A stretch of 52,312 nucleotides of DNA from a bacterium (GTDB lineage: Bacteria > Electryoneota > AABM5-125-24 > Hatepunaeales > Hatepunaeaceae): contig JALGVR010000005.1 of NCBI GenBank assembly GCA_025774605.1, positions 1 through 52,312 of the forward strand, in the 5' to 3' direction. The position numbers and the translations under genes were made by a program. Below the pieces are notes generated by a model. The model was given only the letters and a program-made list of their open reading frames with translations. It ran no database searches and had not been told where the DNA came from. The stretch's first letter is position 1. Every line of letters starts with the position of its first letter. Shown in pieces: positions 25,283-35,754 of this stretch.

Positions 25283-27694
25283 ATGAATGAAACCTTAAAT
25301 TTAAATCAGGACATAATAACCGTACCCGACAGGCTGCCGGTTCTTCCCCTGCGCGATATCATTATCTTTCCGCACATGGTTCACCCGTTGGTGGTCGGTC
25401 GTGCCGGCACATTGAGCGCAGTCGAGAAAGCCAGGGGTTCCGACGACCTGATTGCGCTGATCGCCCAGAAGGACGCATCGATTGAATATCCCGGCGCCGC
25501 GGATATGTACCGTGTCGGTGTCCTGGGACGGATCGCGCAGATGATGAAGCTGCCCAACGGTCTGGCAAAGGTATTGGTCGAGGGACTTGAACGGATCAAG
25601 GTCGTCCGCTTCCACCGTGTTGATCAATCCATCCATGCCACCATCCGCATCTTGGAGGACAAGAGCGTAAATACACCCCAGCTCGAAGCGGCGCGCAGAC
25701 ATCTGATCTCCATGTTCAAGGAATTCATCGCTCTGAACCGACAGATCCCCGATGAAGTGGGGATGACCGTTGACCAAATAACCGACTCCCGCCGCATCAG
25801 CGATTTCGTCACCATGCACCTCAATCGCGACCTGCGCGAAAAACAGGCGCTGCTCCAGACGACGGACATCTATAATCTGCTGGTCAAGCTGTCGCGCGAG
25901 CTTAAGAAGGAGATCGAAATCCTGAACCTCGAGCAGAATATCGAGGACAAGGTCAAGGATAAAATCACCAAGACCCAGCGCAACTTCTACCTCCAGGAGC
26001 AGCTAAGAGCCATCAAGAAGGAATTGGGCGAAGATCTCGACGAAGATATTTCCGATGTGATCGAGTACCGGCGGAAGATCAAGAAAGCCAAACTGCCGTC
26101 GCAGGCGCGCCAGAAGGCGGAGGAGGAACTCGGCCGACTCGAAAATACGCCGATGATGTCGCCGGAGGCCACGGTCATCCGAACCTATCTCGACTGGATG
26201 ATCGGAGTACCCTGGTACAAGGCGACCGAGGACAACAGGGATATTGAGGCTGCCTCCGTGATACTCGACGAAGACCACTACGGCCTGGAGAAACCCAAGG
26301 AGCGGATACTTGAACACCTGGCGGTGCTGGCGATCGCCGGCAAGATTCGCGGACCGATTCTGTGCCTTGTCGGACCTCCCGGAGTGGGAAAAACCTCCCT
26401 GGGCAAGTCGATCGCACGCGCCTTGAACCGCCGCTTCGTCAGGATTTCACTGGGTGGAGTGCGGGACGAGGCCGAGATTCGCGGTCACCGGCGGACGTAC
26501 ATCGGCGCGCTGCCCGGACGAATCATCCAGTCGATGAAGAGAGCCGGAACCATCAACCCGGTGTTTCTGATGGACGAGATTGACAAGATGAGCATGGATT
26601 TCCGGGGCGATCCGTCCTCAGCCCTGCTGGAGGTGCTCGACCCGGAACAGAACAGCGCCTTCAGCGACCACTACCTCGAGGTCGATTACGATCTTTCCCA
26701 GGTGTTGTTCATAACAACCGCTAACACCCGCGACGCCATTCCCTGGGCACTGCAGGACAGGATGGAGATCATTGAGCTGCCGGGCTACCTCCACCAGGAG
26801 AAGTTCGAGATCGCCAGACGTTTCCTGATCCCCAAGAAATTGTCGGAGATCAGCCTGTCCGAAGAGGACATACATATCACACCAAGTGCGATCAACAAGG
26901 TTATCGAACGGTACACGCGTGAAGCCGGCGTCCGCGAGCTGGAGCGCAACATCGCCAAGATACTGCGCAAGTCAGCCAGGGAACTGCTGGATAACAGGAA
27001 ACGCTCCAAGCCGTTGAAAGTGGACGCACGCAGCGCTTCCCGCATGCTCGGCGTAGCCCGATACGACAGACATACCGTTGACGGCGAGGACAGAGTCGGC
27101 GCAGCGGTCGGACTCGCCTGGACACCCACCGGTGGAGATCTGCTGCTGATTGAAGCGGAGACGATGAGCGGCAAGGGAAACCTGACCCTGACCGGTCACC
27201 TCGGCGATGTGATGCAGGAATCAGCCCGCGCCGCGCTGACCTCCGTACGGTCTCGAGCCAGGGAGATAGGCTTCAACGCCGGCGACTACCTCAAGCGCGA
27301 GGTGCACGTTCACCTCCCGGAGGGAGCCGTTCCCAAGGATGGACCGTCTGCCGGTGTAACCATCGCGGTCGCGCTCGCTTCAGCCTTCTCGGGAAGACTC
27401 GTGCGAGGCGACATCGCCATGACGGGTGAAATTACCCTGAGGGGCGACATCCTGCCCATCGGCGGGTTGCGTGAGAAGCTGATGGCGGCCCTGCGCGCTG
27501 GAATTAAAACCGTGCTTATACCTGAAAAGAACCGTCGCGAGTTGGCCGAGGTGCCTCAAGCGGTTCGTCGTCCGCTCCAGATAATCCCCGTTAAAAACAT
27601 CGACGAAGTGCTGGAGATGATGCTGCGTCCGGCAAAGCCCGGCGTTAAGGCAACGCGTAAATCCGTGCAACGGGGCAGGGCGGCGGTCAACTGA
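25283..27694 (+). CDS. lon: ATP-dependent protease Lon (La)
   Basis: 803 aa, the full LonA architecture: N-terminal substrate-binding domain (LPVLPLRDIIIFPHMVHPL), coiled helical segment with NFYLQEQLRAIKKELGE, AAA+ domain with Walker A GPPGVGKTS (from residue 364), Walker B PVFLMDEIDKM, and the C-terminal protease domain with the catalytic dyad Ser689 (PKDGPSAGVT) and Lys732 (GLREKLMAALRAG). The 43-residue spacing equals that of the E. coli S679/K722 pair. It degrades misfolded and regulatory proteins in the cytoplasm. AAGGACGAAGAG lies upstream of the ATG. No heat-shock operator is evident. Confidence 0.98.
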   Translation: MNETLNLNQDIITVPDRLPVLPLRDIIIFPHMVHPLVVGRAGTLSAVEKARGSDDLIALIAQKDASIEYPGAADMYRVGVLGRIAQMMKLPNGLAKVLVEGLERIKVVRFHRVDQSIHATIRILEDKSVNTPQLEAARRHLISMFKEFIALNRQIPDEVGMTVDQITDSRRISDFVTMHLNRDLREKQALLQTTDIYNLLVKLSRELKKEIEILNLEQNIEDKVKDKITKTQRNFYLQEQLRAIKKELGEDLDEDISDVIEYRRKIKKAKLPSQARQKAEEELGRLENTPMMSPEATVIRTYLDWMIGVPWYKATEDNRDIEAASVILDEDHYGLEKPKERILEHLAVLAIAGKIRGPILCLVGPPGVGKTSLGKSIARALNRRFVRISLGGVRDEAEIRGHRRTYIGALPGRIIQSMKRAGTINPVFLMDEIDKMSMDFRGDPSSALLEVLDPEQNSAFSDHYLEVDYDLSQVLFITTANTRDAIPWALQDRMEIIELPGYLHQEKFEIARRFLIPKKLSEISLSEEDIHITPSAINKVIERYTREAGVRELERNIAKILRKSARELLDNRKRSKPLKVDARSASRMLGVARYDRHTVDGEDRVGAAVGLAWTPTGGDLLLIEAETMSGKGNLTLTGHLGDVMQESARAALTSVRSRAREIGFNAGDYLKREVHVHLPEGAVPKDGPSAGVTIAVALASAFSGRLVRGDIAMTGEITLRGDILPIGGLREKLMAALRAGIKTVLIPEKNRRELAEVPQAVRRPLQIIPVKNIDEVLEMMLRPAKPGVKATRKSVQRGRAAVN

Positions 27695-28008
27695 AGGTGT
27701 CCGGCGATGATTCAGGACAACCGTCAGCATCGTCATTCAGACCGTTCAGAAATATTAAGGGCTGGATAATTAAGTATATATGACGCGGCTCGCGGAGTAT
27801 CGGCGGCGTGGCGTCTCATTCTCCGGCGGCATATCCGCGAAAATGACGGCAAATATCTGAAATCTTCACATTAGTGATCTACATCAATTCGAGACATGGG
27901 AAGATCGTTTATATTTCAGAAAATCAGCGGGACTTCCCGTCGCACTTCATGCCACCAGCCTGTTCGTCAGGGAATAAGTCCGATTTCAACAACATCTCCT
28001 CATCCAAA

Positions 28009-31000
28009 ATGAATCATACATCATACGATTGCCGCACTGACAACATACCGCTACTCTCCGTGAAGAGAAATATACGCATATACGCGATCGTTTTTTCGTT
28101 GCTGTTCGTGCTTCCATTGCAAGCCTCCCAGCTGGCGGAAGTCGCCCTGATCAGCCGCAGCGACCTGGATCGACTGCTTCGCGGCGGCTTCGATATAACC
28201 TGCGTCAGCGGCGGAAACATGGCTGAGGTCGTTCTGCACAATGAAACCGACGTTGAGCTGTTGAACGAAACCGGTCTTCATTACATGATAACCAACCGCA
28301 ACATCGAGGCGTTCCTGGCGGACCGGCTGGGTGGAAGGCGCGACGATATGGGCGGTTACAGAACCTACGATGAGATCGTCGAAGAGATGGCGTCGATTCA
28401 TGACGATTTTCCGGACATCGCGGGCGAGCTCGTTTCGATAGGCGAGACAATTGAGGAGCGCGATATCTGGGCGTTCAAGATTTCCGATCATCCCGAGGAG
28501 GATGAGGACGAGCCCGAAATACTCTATTCGTCGTTGATACACTCCCGTGAAGTTATCACCGCTGAGGTCCTGTTCAATTATATCTACTATCTTGTCGACA
28601 ATTACGGTCGGGATGAGGCGGTCACTGAACTGGTCGACACGAGGCAGTTGTGGTTTATACTGTGTAACAACCCCGACGGCTATGTCAAGAACGAGGAGGA
28701 CCACCCGGACGGCGGCGGAATGTGGCGGAAGAACTGCCGCCGCAACGACGACGGAGATATTATTGGCGTCGATCTGAACAGGAACTTCGGTTACATGTGG
28801 GGCTATGACAACATCGGCTCCAGCCCCGACGAGGGCCGGGATACGTACCGGGGGACAGGACCGTTCTCGGAACCGGAAAGCCAGGCCGTCAGGGAATTTG
28901 TAAACGATCATAATTTCGGCATCTCCATGTACTTTCACTCATGGGGTGACCTCGTCCTCTACCCTCTCGGCTACGATTACTATTTTCCGGAGGATCTCGA
29001 CGTGTTCAACGCGCTGTCGATGCTGATGTCGCGTGAGAACAGCTACCTGTTCGGAACCGGTTGGGAAGTAATCTACATCACCAACGGCGACACCGACGAC
29101 TGGCTCTATATGTCCGACGAACATGAGCCCGTCGTTGCGTTGACCTTGGAAGTCGGCAACCGCAACGACTACTTCTGGCCGCCGCGCAACCGCGTCGAAG
29201 CGCTGGTCGACGAGAACCTGGAGGCCTGCCTGACAGCCGCCGAATACTGCGACGAGCCGCGCCGGATACTGCGACCGCCCACGCCGGTCAACGTCACCGC
29301 CATGACCGATCAACATGACCGGATCGTCGTCCGTTGGGAGAGCCCGGATGATGAAATCAACCGGGCGGTGAGCTATCGCGTCCGCGCCTGTACGCCGGAT
29401 GATCCCGTCTTTGACGACGCCCCCGAAGACCAGGAGCTTTGGGAGATGAAGGGGGTAAGTTGCTCAGGCATTGATCCCCACAGCGAGCCCCTCAGCTACC
29501 GGTTCGAAACCCGGGATGACATGGCGACCATGACCCTCATCGAGGAGATCCCCGCTCCGGACACCCTCAGCGCCTGGGTCAGGTACAGTTTCAGACACTA
29601 TCTTCCCCACGGTATCGCCCTCGAAGTCTCTTATGACGGCTTCGAATGGGAGCCAATCCCCGGCGCTGATACAGAGGATATCATCACTCATGATATCAAC
29701 CTCGGACCCGCCCTCAGAGGCGACAGCGAAGGATGGACACAAACCGAGTGGTACCTGGGCGATCATGCCGGTGAAATGGTCAAACTGCGCTTCCGCTATT
29801 ACCAGTTCGCCCGCCGGCTCAACGGGGAAACAGCTTACATAGACGACATCGGACCGCTGCCGCAATGGCAGGACCGCGAGATCCTCGCCGAAGACCTCGA
29901 CAACTGGGTCTGGGTCGATCGCGAGCACGACCTGGAAGACAACTTGTACTATCAGGTTCAGGCTCTCGACGCCGACGGCGACGTTTCGTTCTGGAGCGAA
30001 CCGACCGGCGTCACGGAAGGTCCGGCACGGTTCAGCATCGACATACCGATCGGCTGGTCGATTATCAGTTCGCCGCTGGAGCTGGTTGATCCCGATCTCG
30101 AGAGCGTCTTTGCGGAGCTGATCGACAAGGACGCGCTCAATCTGGTCAAGGATGTGACGGGGGATTTCTTCTCGCCCGCGCACAACTATAACGGCATCGG
30201 CGACTGGGATCCCCTCTGCGGCTACCAGGTCAAGTTGAACCAGTCCGCCGAGCTTGAGCTTGAAGGATACTACCTGCCCGAGGATACGCCGATACCCCTC
30301 GAAGCCACCTGGAGTATAATTCCCTACCTTCCCGACGAACATATTCCGACCGAAGACGCCCTCGGCAGCATCGAGGAAAACCTCATCATCGCCAAGGACG
30401 GCTTCGGCAGGTTCTGGCTGCCCGAGTGGAATTTCAACAACATACCCGACATGAACCAGGGGGAGGGTTATTTTGTTCTGCTCACCGATCCCGACACCCT
30501 TGTCTATCCGGTCGAACATGCTGATTTCGCCCTGGAGCCCGAAGATCACGGCTTCGATTTGGCCGGATTTGACCCGCCGGGGCCGGACAATCACAGCCTG
30601 CTTCTTCAGTTTGATCAACCGCTCGAACCGGGGATCATCTCGCTGATGGACCGTGATGGCAACCTCTGCGGCAGATCCAGGACTTTTGCCGGTCAGACCG
30701 ATCTCGGGCTGGCGGCCTGGGGCGAGCCCCCCGGCAGGCGGAACGGCTACAGGACGGGTGAGCCCTTCAGCGCCGTCTGGAGCGCTGAGGATTCCGACGA
30801 GGGAATCGCATTGTCGCTCTCGGTTGTCATGGGCGATCCCGTATACAGGAAAAACGGTATCTCGGTCATCTCCGCCGTTCGCGAAGCGGCTGCTCCCCCG
30901 TTTGAACACGGTGTGATCAGCGCCGCCCCCAACCCGTTCAACGGCAGGCTGACGCTGAGATTCAACCTGCTTGAACCGGCGCACATAAACCTGTCCATAT

Positions 31001-31176
31001 ATAACACCTCCGGTCGCCTGGTGGATCAGGTCGCGGCGGGTGATCATCCGGCAGGCCGGTATCGCCTGGTCTGGCGGGGTGAAGAGAGACCCTCCGGGCT
31101 GTATTTCGCCAGACTTGACACCCGATCCGGAGACAATACCAGCCGAACACAAACCAGACTTCTACTCATCCGCTAA
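28009..31176 (+). CDS. Secreted M14 zinc carboxypeptidase with C-terminal sorting domain
   Basis: About 1055 aa. After a signal peptide (NIRIYAIVFSLLFVLPLQAS) comes an M14 domain with zinc ligands in LIHSREVITAE (His/Glu, codon near 28540), substrate Arg in GVDLNRNFGYMWG, third His in MYFHSWGDL, and the catalytic Glu in ALTLEVGN, so it looks active. Then follow a fibronectin-like region, an immune-inhibitor-like beta domain, and a C-terminal sorting domain with AAPNPFNGRLTLRFNL, ending LLLIR. It probably degrades extracellular peptides for nutrition. The start is uncertain: ATG 28009 is used here, GTG 28060 gives the most typical signal peptide, and the frame is open to a GTG at 27874. None has a clear ribosome site. 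Confidence 0.88.
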   Translation: MNHTSYDCRTDNIPLLSVKRNIRIYAIVFSLLFVLPLQASQLAEVALISRSDLDRLLRGGFDITCVSGGNMAEVVLHNETDVELLNETGLHYMITNRNIEAFLADRLGGRRDDMGGYRTYDEIVEEMASIHDDFPDIAGELVSIGETIEERDIWAFKISDHPEEDEDEPEILYSSLIHSREVITAEVLFNYIYYLVDNYGRDEAVTELVDTRQLWFILCNNPDGYVKNEEDHPDGGGMWRKNCRRNDDGDIIGVDLNRNFGYMWGYDNIGSSPDEGRDTYRGTGPFSEPESQAVREFVNDHNFGISMYFHSWGDLVLYPLGYDYYFPEDLDVFNALSMLMSRENSYLFGTGWEVIYITNGDTDDWLYMSDEHEPVVALTLEVGNRNDYFWPPRNRVEALVDENLEACLTAAEYCDEPRRILRPPTPVNVTAMTDQHDRIVVRWESPDDEINRAVSYRVRACTPDDPVFDDAPEDQELWEMKGVSCSGIDPHSEPLSYRFETRDDMATMTLIEEIPAPDTLSAWVRYSFRHYLPHGIALEVSYDGFEWEPIPGADTEDIITHDINLGPALRGDSEGWTQTEWYLGDHAGEMVKLRFRYYQFARRLNGETAYIDDIGPLPQWQDREILAEDLDNWVWVDREHDLEDNLYYQVQALDADGDVSFWSEPTGVTEGPARFSIDIPIGWSIISSPLELVDPDLESVFAELIDKDALNLVKDVTGDFFSPAHNYNGIGDWDPLCGYQVKLNQSAELELEGYYLPEDTPIPLEATWSIIPYLPDEHIPTEDALGSIEENLIIAKDGFGRFWLPEWNFNNIPDMNQGEGYFVLLTDPDTLVYPVEHADFALEPEDHGFDLAGFDPPGPDNHSLLLQFDQPLEPGIISLMDRDGNLCGRSRTFAGQTDLGLAAWGEPPGRRNGYRTGEPFSAVWSAEDSDEGIALSLSVVMGDPVYRKNGISVISAVREAAAPPFEHGVISAAPNPFNGRLTLRFNLLEPAHINLSIYNTSGRLVDQVAAGDHPAGRYRLVWRGEERPSGLYFARLDTRSGDNTSRTQTRLLLIR

Positions 31177-31208
31177 GGGTAAACCGCCTGAAAATGCCCC
31201 GTTAAGTT

Positions 31209-31237
31209 TTGGAGAGAGGCATTAATATCCTTATATT
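31209..31237 (+). promoter_or_regulatory. Candidate promoter for the patatin gene
   Basis: TTGGAG (31209-31214), 17-bp spacer, TATATT (31232-31237). A start near 31244 would leave about 22 nt before the GTG start at 31266. Confidence 0.4.
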
Positions 31238-31265
31238 AATGTTTTAAGTCCATTTTCGAATTAAA

Positions 31266-33968
31266 GTGAACCTCAGGCATCCGGAAAGCTTGAATCTCCA
31301 CACCCCTAATCTCAGTTCAGCTGTCAAGGCTGCAATCGTCAGCCTGGCGGTGGTCATGTCATACGTCCAGGCACCGGGCTGTCTTTGCGCTCCGCTGGAG
31401 ATCACCGTCCCCACCCGCACCGTTAAGGATGCCTTTTACCATCAGCGCATCATGCCGGATCGACGACGCCTGATGATCGCGCTCTCGGGGGGAGGCGACC
31501 GGGGACTGGCACAGGTCGGCGTGCTGGAGATCCTCGAGGAGGCCGGACTGAAACCGGACGGCATCACCGGCGTGTCCATCGGCGCGCTGGTCGGCGGCTT
31601 GTATGCCGCGGGCTATACGACCTCCCAGATAACCGCGCGCCTGGCGCAACTGGACTGGAGCGGCATCCTTCTCGACAGGCCGGAACGTAAGACGCTCTTA
31701 CTGGCGCGCAAGGACGAACAGGCGCGCCACCTTTTAAGCCTCCGTCTGGGGAAACACCTGACGCCCGTCATACCCGGCGCCATCGCGCCCGGGCAGAAAC
31801 TTTACATGAGCCTGCTCGATCTCACCCTCGATATCCCCTGTCGCACGGACGGGGACTGGTCGAACCTGAGAATTCCCCTGCAGATACTTGCTACCGACCT
31901 TAAAACCGGCAGGGGCGTCGTCTTCAACTCCGGTGACCTGACGCCCGGCATACGCGGGTCGATCTCCATGCCGTTGCTCTTCGACCCGTTTCAATACGAC
32001 ACGCTGCAGCTAATCGACGGCGGCATCACCAACAATATCCCGGTTAAACTGGCTCGCACAGCGGAAAATGACGTTGTACTGGCGGTCAATACGACCTCGC
32101 CCCTTCGCTCCACCGCACCCCCTGTCCAGCCCTGGCGCATCGTGGATCAGGTTACCAGCATAATGGAGAAGGAAGCCGATGCGCGATCGCTGGACGAAGC
32201 CGACATCGTGGTTTCGCCGCAACTGGGGAACATCTTCATCGTCGAACCGGAGCAGGTTGATGATGTGGTGGATGCCGGCCGGAGGGCAATGGAGACCGTT
32301 CTTCCCGATCTGCAGCGGCTGCTGAAGCGACCTGTTCAGGAGGATGATACCGTTTTCATCCGTTTCAGCCGGGTTGACTTCAACGGCGGCGCGTCGCCTG
32401 CGCCGCCGCCGTTTCATGAGGGATCGGACCTGAACGGCGGCGCTGAAATCGGTGAAATCAGGGATTATCTGTGGCGCCTCTACCGCGACGGCACGGTTCG
32501 CAACGTGCACGCACGCTACGACAGCTCAAATTCCGTTCTGTCGATCAAAGTGATCAGAACCCACCGGCTGACCGGGGTTGAATTCAGCGGTGAACCGTTA
32601 ATTCCGGACAGCATCCTCGTGGAGCCCTTCAAGCCGCTGCTCGGCAGACTGTTGAACCTCGACACCGCCGCGGTCGCGCTGTGTAACGTCCTGTCTCTCC
32701 AGCGCCGGGCGGGTTTCCCGCTGACCACGGTATCCGCCGTTTCTTTCGACACCACGACCGGTAAGCTCGACCTGAAAATGGATGCGGGATGCCTGGGCGG
32801 GATACGTTTCGTCGGTCTGAAGAAGGTCGCGGAGGGATGGATAAGGCATGAGATCCCGCTGGAACGGGGTCAGCCGGTAACCCGGCAGGGCGTCGTCAAG
32901 GGTACGGCGAACCTGTACGCCACCGGGCTGTTCCGCAACGTTCATCCGGTGCTGTCCCGGAACAGGCGGGGGAGCGGGTACTGGACGCTGGAGGTTCATG
33001 TCAGCGAACATCCATCACCCCCGGTTCTGCTGGGTTTAGCCTATCAGAGCGAACAGCTGACCCGGGGCTTCATCGAACTGGTACATCCCTATTCGTTCTA
33101 TTACGCGGCGCGAACGGTTCTCTTCACCTCCTTCGGCAAAATGGATACGGAGTACAGAATCTCGACCCTCACCGACAAGCTCTTCGGACTCCCGCTCACA
33201 TACAACCTGTCAATGGCGTATAATATGAGAAAACGGACCTCGTACGACAGTGATCATAACAGCGCCGGCGATTACCGCCAGACGCGCTGGGGGGGCAGCA
33301 TCCAGGTCGGAGGTCACATCCTGACATGGGGAATGCTGACGTTCGCCTGTCGGTGGGAGAAACACGAGAATCATTACCCGGCAAAGGACGAATTTTACAG
33401 CCTGGGCGCAATAAACGCCAGGTTCGCCATCGACACGCAGGATCGGACGGTTTTTCCCAAACATGGGATCAGGCTGGAGTCGATGTATGAATCAGCGAGC
33501 GACTACCTCGGATCGGATCGTAAATTCAACCGTTTTCTGGGTTCTTTCGACGGATGCGCCACAGCCTTCAGGCGACATACGCTGAGCCTGCATTTCAGGG
33601 GGGCGACCAGCGATCGAACCACGCCCTCTGACGAACAGTTCAGGCTGGGCGGCATCCATTCGTTTCCCGGCTTGCACCTTGACGAGAAGGTGGGCCAGAT
33701 GCAGATAGCCGGCGGGGTCGAATACCGCCTCGACCTGATCAGCCGCATACTGGCGGAAAGCTACGTCGGTCTGCGCTATGACATCGCCGGCAGTTGGAGA
33801 GACCCTGAAGCGCAGATCACGCGGCGTGACTGGATGCATTCGAGCGGTATATACCTCGCCCTCGACACCATGCTGGGACCGGTGATCATTCAATGGGGGC
33901 ACCTGTTTGACATAGGCCCTTCGCCGATGCAGGACATCTTATTCATCCAGATCGGGAACCAATTCTAA
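31266..33968 (+). CDS. Patatin-like phospholipase with POTRA and outer-membrane beta-barrel
   Basis: 900 aa. A hydrophobic N-terminus (about residues 18-41) is followed by a patatin domain: oxyanion loop ALSGGGDRG (72-80), nucleophile Ser104 in GVSIG, catalytic Asp251 in LIDGGITNNIP. POTRA-like repeats (RTHRLTGVEFSGEPL, GGIRFVGLKKVAEGWIR) and a BamA/Omp85-type barrel make up the rest, and the last residue is Phe, the usual signal for BAM insertion. This is the type V/PlpD-like arrangement, in which a lipase is displayed or released through its own barrel. Phospholipase activity is inferred from the intact Ser/Asp dyad. Start GTG 31266 with no good ribosome site; TTG at 31290 is possible. The S41 protease follows by 52 nt. 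Confidence 0.9.
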   Translation: MNLRHPESLNLHTPNLSSAVKAAIVSLAVVMSYVQAPGCLCAPLEITVPTRTVKDAFYHQRIMPDRRRLMIALSGGGDRGLAQVGVLEILEEAGLKPDGITGVSIGALVGGLYAAGYTTSQITARLAQLDWSGILLDRPERKTLLLARKDEQARHLLSLRLGKHLTPVIPGAIAPGQKLYMSLLDLTLDIPCRTDGDWSNLRIPLQILATDLKTGRGVVFNSGDLTPGIRGSISMPLLFDPFQYDTLQLIDGGITNNIPVKLARTAENDVVLAVNTTSPLRSTAPPVQPWRIVDQVTSIMEKEADARSLDEADIVVSPQLGNIFIVEPEQVDDVVDAGRRAMETVLPDLQRLLKRPVQEDDTVFIRFSRVDFNGGASPAPPPFHEGSDLNGGAEIGEIRDYLWRLYRDGTVRNVHARYDSSNSVLSIKVIRTHRLTGVEFSGEPLIPDSILVEPFKPLLGRLLNLDTAAVALCNVLSLQRRAGFPLTTVSAVSFDTTTGKLDLKMDAGCLGGIRFVGLKKVAEGWIRHEIPLERGQPVTRQGVVKGTANLYATGLFRNVHPVLSRNRRGSGYWTLEVHVSEHPSPPVLLGLAYQSEQLTRGFIELVHPYSFYYAARTVLFTSFGKMDTEYRISTLTDKLFGLPLTYNLSMAYNMRKRTSYDSDHNSAGDYRQTRWGGSIQVGGHILTWGMLTFACRWEKHENHYPAKDEFYSLGAINARFAIDTQDRTVFPKHGIRLESMYESASDYLGSDRKFNRFLGSFDGCATAFRRHTLSLHFRGATSDRTTPSDEQFRLGGIHSFPGLHLDEKVGQMQIAGGVEYRLDLISRILAESYVGLRYDIAGSWRDPEAQITRRDWMHSSGIYLALDTMLGPVIIQWGHLFDIGPSPMQDILFIQIGNQF

Positions 33969-33993
33969 CCTGATCGCATTAAACAGATCAGGT
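33968..33993. promoter_or_regulatory. Inverted repeat between patatin and S41 protease genes
   Basis: ACCTGATC, a 10-nt loop, GATCAGGT: an 8-bp perfect stem that begins at the last base of the patatin stop codon. No T-tract follows. It could be an mRNA stem limiting read-through or processing, or an operator for the protease gene 28 nt downstream. Confidence 0.4.
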
Positions 33994-34020
33994 ACCTAAA
34001 CACACATTCGGAGCCAAGGC

Positions 34021-35754
34021 ATGAAACTGTTGCCGATTATTTTCTCAACCATATTCCTCTTCACTTCGGCTTATTCCGACAACTCACAAGCATCCAGGAG
34101 CACCAGGCGGGACCGTTACCGGGATATCGCCGTCCAGATCAAGCGGATCGGTGAAGTCATCAACGGTGTGAACGAACGCTATGTGGATCCCATTGACATG
34201 GATGAATTCATCCAGGCCGGCATCGAGGGAATGTTGAGAACGCTCGATCCGTACACCGTTTATTTCGAACCTGATCGAGTCAAGGATCTCGACGAGATCA
34301 CCAAGGGTGAGTTCTGCGGTGTGGGCATCGAAATCGGTCTGCGCGGCAAGGAGAAGGAGCTGACCGTCATATCCCCGATGCCGAACACGCCTGCCTCGCG
34401 TATCGGCATCAGAGCCGGCGACGTCATAATCGCGGTCGACGGGAAATCCACCAAGGGCTTTACCACGGCGGATGCCGCCAAGCACATCCGCGGTGAACCC
34501 GGCACGGAAGTCACCCTGACCATCAGACGCAGGTCCAACGAACAGCCTCTTGAATACACCATCGTCAGGGAGAACATCCGGGTGCACGACGTGGCCTATT
34601 CCGGGATGCTCAAAGACAACATCGGTTACATCAAGCTGGTGAGGTTTTCCAGTCATGCCGGCACCGAGCTCCGGCAGGCACTAAGGGAATTGCTGCCACA
34701 TAATCCGGCCGGTCTGATACTTGATCTCCGCTCCAACCCGGGGGGACTGCTGCCGTCGGCGGTGGATGTGTCAGAGGAATTCCTGCAGCCGAACCTGCAG
34801 ATAGTGTCAACCCGGGGAAGATACCCCCGTTCGATACGCTCATTTAAGGCGACCGCGGAACCGCTGGCGGCGGATATTCCACTCGTCGTGCTGGTGAACG
34901 GCGGCAGCGCCTCCGCGTCCGAAATCGTCGCCGGCGCGCTCCAGGATCACGACCGGGCGGTTATCATCGGCACCACAACCTTTGGCAAGGGGCTGGTTCA
35001 GTCGGTGCGCAAGCTCTCAGGCAACGCCGCGCTCAAGATCACCACTGCCCGATATTATACGCCGTCGGGACGGTTGATCCAGCGTGACCGCCACCGTGAT
35101 GAAGACGATCTGTTCTCCGCGGTTGACAGTAATCGGAGCTCTTCCGCCGGCACCGGCGAAACGACCGCTCCCGACACGAGCGGGGAGAAGTTCTACACCG
35201 ATTCCGGTCGGGAGGTGTTCGGTGGAGGCGGCATCACACCCGATATAATACTGAAACCGGAACCACTCGATCCAACCAGGGTGGAGATGTATCGAAGGGA
35301 CCTGTTCTTCATGTTCGTCGAGAACTGGCTGACCAAGAACACGCGACCGGATACGGTCGTTGTGACCGAAGAGATGCTCAGCGACTTCGACAGGTTCATC
35401 GACAGCCTTGACTTTCAGCCGCCCATACACGGTGAAGAGCAGATCGAGGCGCTGCGGGAGATCGGGCGGCATGATTCGCTGGACACCCTTTTCACGGCTG
35501 ACCTGGACCAAATCGAAGATATATTACGGCGGTCGTCGCGTGATTTCAATCCGCAGATACGGGAGTTTATCAGGCAGAGCATCGACATGGAGCTCGCCTC
35601 GGTCCTGGGTGGCAGGGAGTGGCGTATCCGCGCCTCGTTCGACGAAGACGTTCAACTGGCTGAAGCGATTGCCATACTCAAGGACAAGGCTCGGTATACC
35701 GCCGAGCTTCAGGGCGTAAGCCGTGCTGATGCCGGTGAAAACCGAACCGAATAA
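34021..35754 (+). CDS. S41 family C-terminal processing peptidase
   Basis: 577 aa with a signal peptide (residues 1 to about 19), the CTP N-terminal helix region (YVDPIDMDEFIQAGIEGMLRTLDPYTVYF), a PDZ domain (about 95-175; PASRIGIRAGDVIIAVDGK), and the S41 catalytic domain: LDLRSNPGGLL, the nucleophile in NGGSASASEIVAGAL, and Lys323 in TTTFGKGLVQ, all intact. It should act in the periplasm, trimming C-termini or degrading envelope proteins. The C-terminal region (about 400-570) is a charged helical extension. The ATG has GGAG 7 nt upstream. It lies just after the patatin outer-membrane gene and may share its transcript. Confidence 0.93.
   Translation: MKLLPIIFSTIFLFTSAYSDNSQASRSTRRDRYRDIAVQIKRIGEVINGVNERYVDPIDMDEFIQAGIEGMLRTLDPYTVYFEPDRVKDLDEITKGEFCGVGIEIGLRGKEKELTVISPMPNTPASRIGIRAGDVIIAVDGKSTKGFTTADAAKHIRGEPGTEVTLTIRRRSNEQPLEYTIVRENIRVHDVAYSGMLKDNIGYIKLVRFSSHAGTELRQALRELLPHNPAGLILDLRSNPGGLLPSAVDVSEEFLQPNLQIVSTRGRYPRSIRSFKATAEPLAADIPLVVLVNGGSASASEIVAGALQDHDRAVIIGTTTFGKGLVQSVRKLSGNAALKITTARYYTPSGRLIQRDRHRDEDDLFSAVDSNRSSSAGTGETTAPDTSGEKFYTDSGREVFGGGGITPDIILKPEPLDPTRVEMYRRDLFFMFVENWLTKNTRPDTVVVTEEMLSDFDRFIDSLDFQPPIHGEEQIEALREIGRHDSLDTLFTADLDQIEDILRRSSRDFNPQIREFIRQSIDMELASVLGGREWRIRASFDEDVQLAEAIAILKDKARYTAELQGVSRADAGENRTE

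Noticed and set aside
29464-31152. 562-aa minus-strand frame opposite the M14 carboxypeptidase
   Set aside because: Codon-bias shadow; the sense strand carries the M14 and sorting-domain motifs, and the antisense product looks like random charged sequence.
31500-31520. TGGCACAGGTCGGCGTGCTG as a sigma-54 site
   Set aside because: It is inside the patatin coding region and encodes conserved residues of the active-site helix.
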